A stretch of DNA of 5,880 bases from Bacteroidota bacterium (GTDB lineage: Bacteria > Bacteroidota > Bacteroidia > NS11-12g > UBA955). A model generated the notes under the pieces. That model had not been told where the DNA came from. It searched no databases and saw nothing but the letters and a program-made list of their open reading frames with translations. Of the stretch, positions 1 to 5,880 are shown one piece after another (the first letter of the stretch is position 1; the number at the start of each line of letters is the position of its first letter). The stretch spans positions 1-5,880 of the forward strand of contig RGEC01000137.1 of NCBI GenBank assembly GCA_009918425.1, given 5' to 3'. Position numbers and translations under genes: made by a program.

Positions 1-357
1 CAAGTAGTTTCAATAGGCCATGCTATTTGCTCCAACAAAGAAAGAACTAAAAGAACATTTGATGAGTACGCTATTTGTTCAATGGCACAAACCAGAGCCG
101 AAGGAAAGGCTTATAGACTATTATTAGGTTGGCTTATGAAAGCGGCTGGATTTGAAGCTACACCAGCTGAAGAAATGGATTTTAGCAAAGAACAAGCACC
201 TTACATCAAGAAGCACGAAACACAAGACAATTTAATCGTGGCGATAGATTTTTGTGAAAGTTTGCAAGAATTAAAGCAACTTTACGAATTAAATATCGTT
301 ATGATTCAAGAGAATCAATTAAACGAATTATTTACCAACGCTAAAAAGAACCTATAA
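1..357 (+). CDS. Phage-type protein, 5'-truncated; possibly related to single-strand annealing/recombination proteins
   Basis: The frame is open from the first base, so the gene starts before the window; the ATG at 82 is internal and lies inside the conserved-looking stretch. 118 residues are visible. They include FDEYAICSMAQTRAEGKAYR (visible residues 20-39) and ATPAEEM (53-59). From memory, AQTRAxGKAYR followed by a TPAEEM segment is typical of hypothetical proteins in phages and prophages that sit in recombination or replication modules. The link to RecT/Erf/Rad52-like annealing proteins is an inference. The C-terminal third is charged, probably helical, and has no motif I recognise. All four Arg codons are AGA and all Gln codons are CAA, and GC is about 35% by hand count, lower than in the genes from 832 onward. 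The stop overlaps the next ATG by one base (TAATG), indicating translational coupling. Coding status is secure; function is not. Confidence 0.75.
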   Translation, partial: QVVSIGHAICSNKERTKRTFDEYAICSMAQTRAEGKAYRLLLGWLMKAAGFEATPAEEMDFSKEQAPYIKKHETQDNLIVAIDFCESLQELKQLYELNIVMIQENQLNELFTNAKKNL

Positions 358-719
358 TGAGCAAAGAAACACAATTAGAAAACTTACGAGATAATGTAAG
401 ATATTGGGAATACCGATTTAACAATTGCAGTCCACATCAAGCAAGATCAATGCAACAAATGGTAATTAAAGCTAAAGAGCAACTAAAAGAATACAAGCCT
501 TACCAGGCCAATATTCGGGCAGCAGCCTTGCGCGATTCCATTTACAAACTTTTACCCTTTACATTTGGCGAAACAGTGTACATAATGCCCGACAGCCTCA
601 AAGCAACAATCAATGCAATAAACATAAGCGGTAATGCAAGTGAATACAGTATTAAGTATCAGGTTCGCACCCGCAAAGGCGATTATCTATCGGTATCTCT
701 GACAGATCTGAAGAAGTAA
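357..719 (+). CDS. Hypothetical protein, possible mosaic of phage-like and host-like halves
   Basis: I do not recognise this 120-residue protein. Residues 1-48 are polar and probably helical, with heptad-like spacing (LENLRDNVRYWEYRF, then MQQMVIKAKEQLKEY). Residues 65-120 look like a small beta-rich domain (FGETVYIMPDSLKATI, then YSIKYQVRTRKGDYLSV), perhaps SH3- or KOW-like, but that is a guess. No signal peptide or membrane segment is seen. The ATG shares a base with the stop of the upstream gene, so it is probably translated by coupling. Codon use changes at about residue 49-50 (base 504). Before it, Arg is CGA/AGA, Gln always CAA, and Leu TTA or CTA. After it, Arg is CGG/CGC, Gln CAG, and Leu mostly CTG, CTT, CTC or TTG. 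GC rises from about 33% (361-480) to about 41% (481-720). It may be a real two-domain protein, a fusion at a recombination boundary, or an assembly join. Confidence 0.65.
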   Translation: MSKETQLENLRDNVRYWEYRFNNCSPHQARSMQQMVIKAKEQLKEYKPYQANIRAAALRDSIYKLLPFTFGETVYIMPDSLKATINAINISGNASEYSIKYQVRTRKGDYLSVSLTDLKK

Positions 720-741
720 TATTTTCATCAGAAATTTACAT

Positions 742-771
742 ATTTACAGCGAAAACGGTAAGCCTGTAAAT
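742..771. repeat. 8-bp perfect inverted repeat in the gap before the AAA+ gene
   Basis: ATTTACAG (742-749) is mirrored by CTGTAAAT (764-771) around a 14-base centre. TTTACA also occurs once more just upstream (735-740), giving a short direct repeat. The 112-bp gap (720-831) is AT-rich and lies between phage-like and host-like genes. No T-run follows the second arm, so a classic intrinsic terminator is unlikely. A regulator-binding site or a weak mRNA hairpin is possible. I could not identify a convincing Bacteroidota promoter (TAnnTTTG) in this gap. Confidence 0.4.
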
Positions 772-820
772 CGGGTATGAAATTTGCCCATAGGATAAAT
801 AAGAACTTACACGTATTATT

Positions 821-824
821 GAGG
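821..824 (+). promoter_or_regulatory. Possible ribosome binding site (GAGG) for the AAA+ gene
   Basis: GAGG lies 7 bases before the ATG at 832, a normal Shine-Dalgarno distance. It supports this start, and the repeat-like N-terminal domain begins immediately after it. The glycosyltransferase and rsmG starts show no comparable site. Confidence 0.45.
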
Positions 825-831
825 CTGATTT

Positions 832-3471
832 ATGAGCGTAGAGAATTTCAAGTTTAGGGACATAAAAACCTATTGCAGTACAGAATGGCTGGCCAACAAC
901 ACCAAAAAGTACCGAAGCGTATTTGATGAGCAGGAAATCGCCTATCTATACTGTGAAGTATCCCTATTTAATAAAAAATTTGATGACAAATCCTGGAAAC
1001 TGCAAATGCAGTTGAAGTGCTTTGACCAGGAAAACAATGAAATATGCGACCTTAATTGCGACCGTGATGTAGACACTTCAGAGCCCGTCATATATATACG
1101 CGAAGGCTGGGGTGTAAAAACACCAGGGGCCTATTGGAAAGCAGGTGTTTACCGATGGGAGGCATGGATCAACAATGAGCTAACTGCTACCAAAACTTTC
1201 TATGTAGAAAGTGTTGGCATGGTCAGGTCGGGTATAAACCCTTATTTCAAAATTGAAACGGTAAAACTTTACGAAGGTCCTGATGAAAATACACGTTCGG
1301 AAGAACGCAAATACTATACGGTATTTAATGCCATGAGCACCCGCTATGTTTGGGTGGAAGTGAATACCAAAAACCTTACGCGGAAAAGCCAGGATCTGCC
1401 GGTGGAACTGATCTTCAATTTCAGAACTTCAAACGGTTACCTGAAAGGCTCTGTAACTAAGCTGTTTTTCATTAAGCCAAACGATGAAAACTTTACAGCT
1501 ACTATTGGCTGGGGCAGCGATATAGTAGGAACCTGGTCAAGGGGTGAATATTACGCAGAAATTGTATTCATGGATGAATTGCTGGCCAGTATGCCATTTG
1601 AAATTGGAGATGATTACGTGGAAGCGACCGAGGAAGATTTTTTGCCCCTTACCCAGATTGAGTTTATACACCTGGATGAGGAGGATGAAAATGACAAGGC
1701 GCCGGAACATCAGGGACGTGTACAAAAAGAAGAAGCCGCTGAACCCCAGAGTTATGAGGATGTGATGAAAGAACTGGACCAGCTGATTGGCCTGGGCGGA
1801 ATTAAACAGAAAATTCATGAATATTCGGATTACCTAAGGTTTGTGGCGCTGCGTCGGGAAAAAGGCTTTGAAGAATCCGATAAAATCAACCTGCATGCCG
1901 TATTCAAGGGCAATCCAGGTACAGGCAAAACCACGGTAGCAAGATTGCTTGGTAAAATTTACAAGGAATTGGGCCTCCTGAAAAAAGGGCACGTACACGA
2001 AGTAGACCGAGGTGATCTGGTGGCTGAATTCATAGGTCAAACAGCTCCCAAAACCAAAGAAGCCATAAAAAAGGCCAAAGACGGTATTTTATTTATTGAT
2101 GAAGCCTACAGCCTGGCCCGCAAAGATGAGGACAGCAAGGATTTCGGACGTGAAGCTATTGAAGTATTGCTTAAAGAACTTAGTGATTCCAGCGATATTG
2201 CCATCATTGTGGCAGGATACCCCGAAGAAATGGACATTTTTCTCGAATCCAATCCGGGATTAAAGAGCCGTTTCAACATGTACTATGATTTTGCGGATTA
2301 CGTGCCGCAGGAGCTGCAACAGATTGCAGAATTCGCCGCAGGTAAAAAAGGTGTTCACTTTACCGATGCATCTAAAGATGTTTTGTACAAATATCTGGTA
2401 GACAAATACCGCGACCGTGACAAATTCTTCGGCAACGCCCGTATGGTAAACAGCATTGTAGACGAAGCCAAAATGAATCTGGGCTTGCGCATTATGAAAA
2501 CCGCCAAACCCGCCGACCTTACCAAAGAACAACTATCCGACATAGAACCGGTTGACCTTCAAAAAATCATGACTACCGGCAAGGGTATGCTTCCCGACAT
2601 TCCAATTGATGAGGAATTACTGAAAGAAAGTTTAGGTAAGCTAAAACGCATGATAGGCCTGAATAAGGTAAAGCAGGATATCGATGAGCTGGTAAAACTG
2701 GTTCGCTATTATAAAAGTCAGGGCAAAGATGTTCGCAAAGCATTCAGCCTTCACAATGTTTTTAGCGGAAATCCGGGTACCGGCAAAACCACAGTGGCTC
2801 GTATTTTGGCACAGATTTATAAGGCGCTGGGAATTCTGGAGCGCGGACACCTGGTGGAATGCGACCGTCAAAGTCTGGTAGGAGGCTATGTAGGACAGAC
2901 TGCCATTAAAACTTCGGATCTAATTAATAAAGCTATTGGAGGTGTATTGTTTGTGGATGAAGCGTATAGCCTAACAGACGGAGGAGCCAATGATTTTGGC
3001 CGAGAAGCTGTTGAAACACTACTGAAACGCATGGAAGATCGAAGAGGTGAGTTTATCGTCATTGCTGCAGGTTATACCCAGAATATGGAGAAATTCATGG
3101 AATCCAATCCCGGTTTGAAAAGCCGTTTTGATAAAGTGTTTTATTTTGAAGATTTCAATGCCGATGAATTGTACACGGTGGCTATCAATCAGCTTGCAGA
3201 AAACAATATTGCGCCGGATGCTGCCGCAGCCGAACACCTACAGAAATACATTGAGTTTATGTACAAAAACCGCGATAAGTATTTCGGAAATGGACGCAGC
3301 GTGCGCAAAGTAATTGAGGAAGCAATACGAAACCAACATTTGCGACTCAGTGAATTGCCTAAAAACAAACAAACCGCTAAAGCCATAAACACCCTGGTAT
3401 TTGAAGATGTTGAGGAATTCAGCACCGACATAAAACCGGGAACACCGGGTGGCGGAATTGGATTTCGTTAA
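832..3471 (+). CDS. Tandem CbbX/SpoVK-type AAA+ ATPase with duplicated N-terminal beta domain
   Basis: This 879-residue, apparently soluble protein has three parts. Residues 6-127 and 139-258 look like two copies of one beta-rich domain: both have KYxxVF (26-31 and 160-165), GWG (92-94 and 226-228) and a GxYxxE...EL.A...F ending. An acidic linker (about 260-305) follows. AAA+ module 1 (about 312-560) has Walker A GNPGTGKTT (360-368), pore loop FIGQTA (400-405), Walker B ILFIDE (419-424), arginine finger NPGLKSRF (474-481) and sensor 2 GNAR (534-537). Module 2 (about 600-850) has the same set: Walker A 646-654, pore loop YVGQTA (686-691), Walker B VLFVDE (705-710), NPGLKSRF (759-766) and GNGR (819-822). 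The chain ends in a Gly-rich tail, PGGGIGFR. Modules of this type (CbbX, SpoVK, EccA) form hexameric rings that remodel client proteins by pulling on them through the pore. Both modules appear able to hydrolyse ATP. By inference, the N-terminal domains choose the client, which cannot be named from the neighbours. Confidence 0.93.
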   Translation: MSVENFKFRDIKTYCSTEWLANNTKKYRSVFDEQEIAYLYCEVSLFNKKFDDKSWKLQMQLKCFDQENNEICDLNCDRDVDTSEPVIYIREGWGVKTPGAYWKAGVYRWEAWINNELTATKTFYVESVGMVRSGINPYFKIETVKLYEGPDENTRSEERKYYTVFNAMSTRYVWVEVNTKNLTRKSQDLPVELIFNFRTSNGYLKGSVTKLFFIKPNDENFTATIGWGSDIVGTWSRGEYYAEIVFMDELLASMPFEIGDDYVEATEEDFLPLTQIEFIHLDEEDENDKAPEHQGRVQKEEAAEPQSYEDVMKELDQLIGLGGIKQKIHEYSDYLRFVALRREKGFEESDKINLHAVFKGNPGTGKTTVARLLGKIYKELGLLKKGHVHEVDRGDLVAEFIGQTAPKTKEAIKKAKDGILFIDEAYSLARKDEDSKDFGREAIEVLLKELSDSSDIAIIVAGYPEEMDIFLESNPGLKSRFNMYYDFADYVPQELQQIAEFAAGKKGVHFTDASKDVLYKYLVDKYRDRDKFFGNARMVNSIVDEAKMNLGLRIMKTAKPADLTKEQLSDIEPVDLQKIMTTGKGMLPDIPIDEELLKESLGKLKRMIGLNKVKQDIDELVKLVRYYKSQGKDVRKAFSLHNVFSGNPGTGKTTVARILAQIYKALGILERGHLVECDRQSLVGGYVGQTAIKTSDLINKAIGGVLFVDEAYSLTDGGANDFGREAVETLLKRMEDRRGEFIVIAAGYTQNMEKFMESNPGLKSRFDKVFYFEDFNADELYTVAINQLAENNIAPDAAAAEHLQKYIEFMYKNRDKYFGNGRSVRKVIEEAIRNQHLRLSELPKNKQTAKAINTLVFEDVEEFSTDIKPGTPGGGIGFR

Positions 3472-3508
3472 CCTGAATTGACCTGCAAATATTAACTTCG
3501 CGGTCAAC

Positions 3509-4645
3509 ATGAACGGCTTTTCTTTGGTTATTCCTCTTCCTTCATTTCTCGATTGTGTTTTTGGCAGTGCAGTATTGCTGTTCATGGGCATCAGCTGGTA
3601 TTACTTTTTCCGCTTTTATGTGAAAGTAAAAAGACAGAAATCAGAACCATCCGGTTCTTTTCCACCTGTTTCCATAGTAATTGCAGCAAAAAATGAATTG
3701 CCTAACCTGCAACAATTTCTGCCATTGTGGCTTGAACAGGATTATCCGGAATTTGAGGTGATCATTACCGATGATGGCAGTACAGACGGAACAGCCGAAT
3801 GGATGGCACCGCTGGTTATAGAAAATCCCAGGCTTAAATACGTGCATCTGGACGCAGAATATGTGAAAATGCACGGCAAAAAAATTGCCCTGACACTGGG
3901 CTTTAAAGCTGCACGCTACGGACACTTCCTGCTCACCGACGCTGATTGCAAACCCGCAAGCAAATACTGGGTAAAAACCATGGCAGCGCCATTCTCACAA
4001 GGCGCAGAGGTAGTACTCGGCTATTCTCCCCTTCACGCCGGAAAAGGCTTTTTAGGTCGCCTCATTCGTTTTGAGACCCTGCTAACGGCTATGAACTATT
4101 TAGGCTTTGCCCTGGCCGGTAAACCTTACATGGGCGTGGGACGTAATTTGGGTTACACCCGTCGCATTTACGATAGCGTAAACGGATTTTCGGCACACTA
4201 TTACCTGCCGGCGGGCGATGACGACCTCTTTGTGCAATCTGTGGCCAGTGCGAATAATACAGCCGTGGTAATTCACCCTGATGCCATAACCTGGAGCAAA
4301 GGCAAAAGCACCTGGTCTGAATATATCAAACAACGCATTCGTCATCTTTGGATTGGCAAATACTACGATGGATCTGTGAAAAGACAGCTGGGATGGTTTA
4401 GCATCGCGCAGCTATTTTTCTGGACCCTAGTCACCGTTTGGTTTTTCTTAAGCAGCTGGTTTGTGTATCCGCTGGCTTTTTTGCTTATTAAGCTCACCCC
4501 CGAATGGATCATCTTTTTCGGACGTAGCCGCGCCCTTAAAATTGGCGGTGTGGCATTGATGTATCCATTCTGGAACTGGTTTCACACCTACTGGTATCTG
4601 ATTATCGGAATCAGGGCATTTTTTGCAAAAAAACCGGCATGGTAA
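3509..4645 (+). CDS. Membrane-anchored family 2 glycosyltransferase
   Basis: This 378-residue protein probably transfers a sugar from a nucleotide donor at the inner face of the cytoplasmic membrane, for a cell-surface glycan or glycolipid; donor and acceptor cannot be told. An N-terminal membrane segment (about 9-37) is followed by a GT-A fold. VSIVIAAKNE (54-63) starts the nucleotide-binding half, with DDGSTDGT at 88-95. The metal-binding DxD motif is TDAD (143-146), GDDDLF (236-241) fits the acceptor/catalytic acid region, and QRIRHLW (275-281) resembles the Q/RxxRW motif of processive and lipid-linked GT2 enzymes. Hydrophobic segments at about 296-318, 317-336 and 345-370 give C-terminal membrane helices. 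No Shine-Dalgarno site precedes the ATG, but the membrane segment begins directly after it. It starts 37 bp after the AAA+ gene and its end overlaps rsmG by 7 bp, suggesting one transcription unit. The family call is firm; the pathway is unknown. Confidence 0.9.
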   Translation: MNGFSLVIPLPSFLDCVFGSAVLLFMGISWYYFFRFYVKVKRQKSEPSGSFPPVSIVIAAKNELPNLQQFLPLWLEQDYPEFEVIITDDGSTDGTAEWMAPLVIENPRLKYVHLDAEYVKMHGKKIALTLGFKAARYGHFLLTDADCKPASKYWVKTMAAPFSQGAEVVLGYSPLHAGKGFLGRLIRFETLLTAMNYLGFALAGKPYMGVGRNLGYTRRIYDSVNGFSAHYYLPAGDDDLFVQSVASANNTAVVIHPDAITWSKGKSTWSEYIKQRIRHLWIGKYYDGSVKRQLGWFSIAQLFFWTLVTVWFFLSSWFVYPLAFLLIKLTPEWIIFFGRSRALKIGGVALMYPFWNWFHTYWYLIIGIRAFFAKKPAW

Positions 4646-5265
4646 GCGCAGATCTTATTTTTCACCATTTCCCGGATCTTTCCGAAAAACAGAAACAGCA
4701 GTTTATGCAATTGGAAGTGCTTTACACAGAGCACAATCAGCGGGTTAATGTGATTTCGCGTAAAGACATGGACATGTTTTACCTGCACCATGTGCTGCAT
4801 AGTCTCGCCCTGGCCAAAGCCTTCGAATTTCCGGCAGGCAGTGAAGTAATTGACATTGGCACCGGTGGGGGTTTTCCGGGAATTCCACTCGCCATATTTT
4901 TCCCCGATGTGGAGTTTACATTGTGCGACAGCATTGGTAAAAAAGTAGCGGTGGTGGCTGATGTGATAGAAAAACTGGGCTTGAAAAACGCAACAGCCGT
5001 TAACAGCCGAACCGAGACGCTAAACAAACACTTCGATATTGCCACTGCCCGCGCTGTTGCCCCCATGCTGCAATTGTGGACATGGATGCAGGGGAAATGG
5101 AATCATAAACCCTGTTTTTATCTGCTAAAAGGCGGGGATTTGCAGGAAGAAACGGCAGAATTACTAAAGATTAAATCCTCACTAAAAATTCAGGAACAGC
5201 CCATTGCCCAGTGGTATGAGGAGCCCTTTTTCGAAACCAAAAAAGTGATTTCTATTTACGCCTGA
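4639..5265 (+). CDS. rsmG: 16S rRNA (guanine527-N7)-methyltransferase RsmG
   Basis: RsmG (GidB) uses S-adenosylmethionine to methylate N7 of G527 in the 530 loop of 16S rRNA, in the cytoplasm. In several bacteria its loss gives low-level streptomycin resistance. The 208 residues are the usual length. The N-terminal helical part contains NVISRKD (37-43) and HHVLHSLALAK (50-60). The SAM site is IDIGTGGGFPGIPLA (71-85), with acidic D97 in the next strand (TLCDSIGKK). TARAVAPM (136-143) and LLKGG (162-166) are further family motifs, and the chain ends with FFETKKVISIYA. The start ATG lies inside the last codons of the glycosyltransferase (7-bp overlap, different frame), so translation is probably coupled. 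The end overlaps the convergent alaS end by 10 bp. No key residue is missing. Confidence 0.96.
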   Translation: MVSADLIFHHFPDLSEKQKQQFMQLEVLYTEHNQRVNVISRKDMDMFYLHHVLHSLALAKAFEFPAGSEVIDIGTGGGFPGIPLAIFFPDVEFTLCDSIGKKVAVVADVIEKLGLKNATAVNSRTETLNKHFDIATARAVAPMLQLWTWMQGKWNHKPCFYLLKGGDLQEETAELLKIKSSLKIQEQPIAQWYEEPFFETKKVISIYA

Positions 5266-5880
5266 AAAAGGCCTTCTGCTTTTTCCAGTGCACGATTTAG
5301 GCCTGATGCCTCCTTCCCGCCTGCCGTAGCAAAAAACTTCTGTCCGCCACCTCCACCCTGAATCTCGCGGGCCAGATCTCTAACAATGGCCGAGGCATCC
5401 CATCCTTTGGCGGTAACCAGCTCATCGCTGATCATGACCGCCAATCCGGGTTTTCCCTCATTGCTCCATCCGAGAACGCAAAATAAATTTGGGATCTCGT
5501 TTTTAAGCTGAAAGGCAATATCCTTGGCCGAATCGGCACCGTCAATCTGAACTTCGGCAATGATGGCGTTGATGCCGTTTATTTCCTTCACCATGGAACG
5601 AATCCGCTGTTTCTCGGCCTGATTTCGTTCGCGTTTGAAATGCTCAACCGTTTTTCTAAGACCATCAAGCTCCTCCTGCATTTTTACAATGGCCTGCAGT
5701 ATATCTTTGGGATTGCCCAGCTGTTCAGCAATCTGCTGTTCTTTTGCCTGTAGACCCTGCAACAACCTGAAAGCCTCTGCTCCCGTAACCGCCTCTACCC
5801 TTCTCACACCGGCAGCCACGCTGCTTTCCGACAAAAACTTAAACATGCCGATTTGCGCAGTATTGGCCACATGGGTTCCG
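5256..5880 (-). CDS. alaS: Alanyl-tRNA synthetase, C-terminal part (5' end outside the window)
   Basis: AlaRS charges tRNA(Ala) with alanine and clears mischarged Ser/Gly through its editing domain. Only the last 207 residues are present; the open frame runs off the right end, and the GTG at 5870 is internal. The visible part begins GTHV, the end of the zinc-binding CxxxH signature of the editing domain; the Cys would lie just outside. AAGVRRVEAVTG (visible residues 23-34) follows, the usual end of the editing domain. A coiled-coil stretch (about 35-100, rich in E, K and Q, including MQEELDGLRKTVEHFKRER) comes next. The last part is the C-Ala/DHHA1 domain with REIQGGGGGQKFFATAGGK (visible residues 169-187), which binds the tRNA elbow. 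The stop lies inside rsmG on the other strand. The catalytic domain, roughly the N-terminal two thirds, is not visible. Confidence 0.96.
   Translation of the reverse strand, partial: GTHVANTAQIGMFKFLSESSVAAGVRRVEAVTGAEAFRLLQGLQAKEQQIAEQLGNPKDILQAIVKMQEELDGLRKTVEHFKRERNQAEKQRIRSMVKEINGINAIIAEVQIDGADSAKDIAFQLKNEIPNLFCVLGWSNEGKPGLAVMISDELVTAKGWDASAIVRDLAREIQGGGGGQKFFATAGGKEASGLNRALEKAEGLFQA
5262..5288. terminator. Possible bidirectional hairpin terminator between rsmG and alaS
   Basis: GAAAAAG (5264-5270) pairs with CTTTTTC (5279-5285) around an 8-base loop. Two further pairs (5262-5263 with 5287-5288) form beyond a bulged C. The stem is AT-rich, so stability is modest. It sits exactly at the convergent gene ends and is partly coding for both proteins. 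On either strand the transcript carries a U-tract in the descending arm. This is suggestive only. Confidence 0.3.

Noticed and set aside
82..84. ATG at 82 as the start of the first gene
   Set aside because: The frame is open to base 1 and the residues before it (for example FDEYAICS) read as part of the same protein, so the true start lies outside the window.
1537..3431. Several open frames of 60-93 codons on the minus strand and one or two on the plus strand inside the AAA+ gene
   Set aside because: They lie wholly inside a long gene whose motifs are intact, their products have no recognisable domain, and they follow the codon structure of the true frame.
832..3471. Calling the AAA+ protein a RuBisCO activase (CbbX) or an ESX component (EccA)
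   Set aside because: It shares the AAA+ module type only. It has two modules and a different N-terminal part, and no RuBisCO or ESX gene is present.
3478..3507. 6-bp inverted repeat TTGACC/GGTCAA between the AAA+ and glycosyltransferase genes
   Set aside because: The arms are short, the loop is 18 bases and no T-run follows. It is too weak to call a terminator or operator.
3238..3591. 117-codon minus-strand open frame spanning the end of the AAA+ gene and the start of the glycosyltransferase
   Set aside because: It is antisense to two well-supported genes, the protein has no recognisable motif, and no promoter or ribosome site supports it.
3641..5066. Minus-strand open frames of 70-95 codons opposite the glycosyltransferase and rsmG
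   Set aside because: They are antisense shadows of two conserved proteins with complete motif sets.
5868..5870. GTG at 5870 (minus strand) as the start of a separate 204-residue protein
   Set aside because: The preceding codons encode GTH of the AlaRS zinc-binding signature, so this is the interior of a truncated alaS.

Overview
The window looks like a piece of a Bacteroidota chromosome, probably from the Flavobacteriales, Chitinophagales or Sphingobacteriales. I judge this from moderate GC content, weak or absent Shine-Dalgarno sites before most genes, and the style of the RsmG and AlaS proteins as I remember those families. No RNA gene, CRISPR array or insertion sequence is visible.

Left part (1-719): two small genes on the + strand overlap by one base (TAATG). 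The first is the 3' part of a gene that begins before the window. It has the look of a phage-encoded protein, tentatively linked to single-strand annealing or recombination functions. The second is an unrecognised 120-residue protein. It changes codon usage abruptly at about base 504: Arg goes from AGA/CGA to CGC/CGG and Gln from CAA to CAG. This suggests a mosaic junction between AT-rich, phage-like DNA and host-like DNA. An AT-rich gap (720-831) with an 8-bp inverted repeat follows.

Centre (832-3471): a large gene encodes an 879-residue protein. It carries two CbbX/SpoVK-type AAA+ ATPase modules in tandem, both with intact Walker A, Walker B, pore loop, arginine finger and sensor 2. They are preceded by about 260 residues that I read as two copies of one beta-rich domain, sharing KYxxVF and GWG motifs at matching positions. 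No RuBisCO, ESX secretion or sporulation gene accompanies it here, so its client is unknown. It is the most interesting object in the window.

Right part (3509-5880): a membrane-anchored family 2 glycosyltransferase overlaps by 7 bp the start of rsmG (16S rRNA m7G527 methyltransferase). They probably form one transcription unit with the AAA+ gene, which ends 37 bp upstream. Running the other way, the 3' end of alaS (alanyl-tRNA synthetase) overlaps the end of rsmG by 10 bp. A small A-tract/T-tract hairpin at this junction may end transcription in both directions. The right part is ordinary core chromosome; the left part is the likely accessory boundary.
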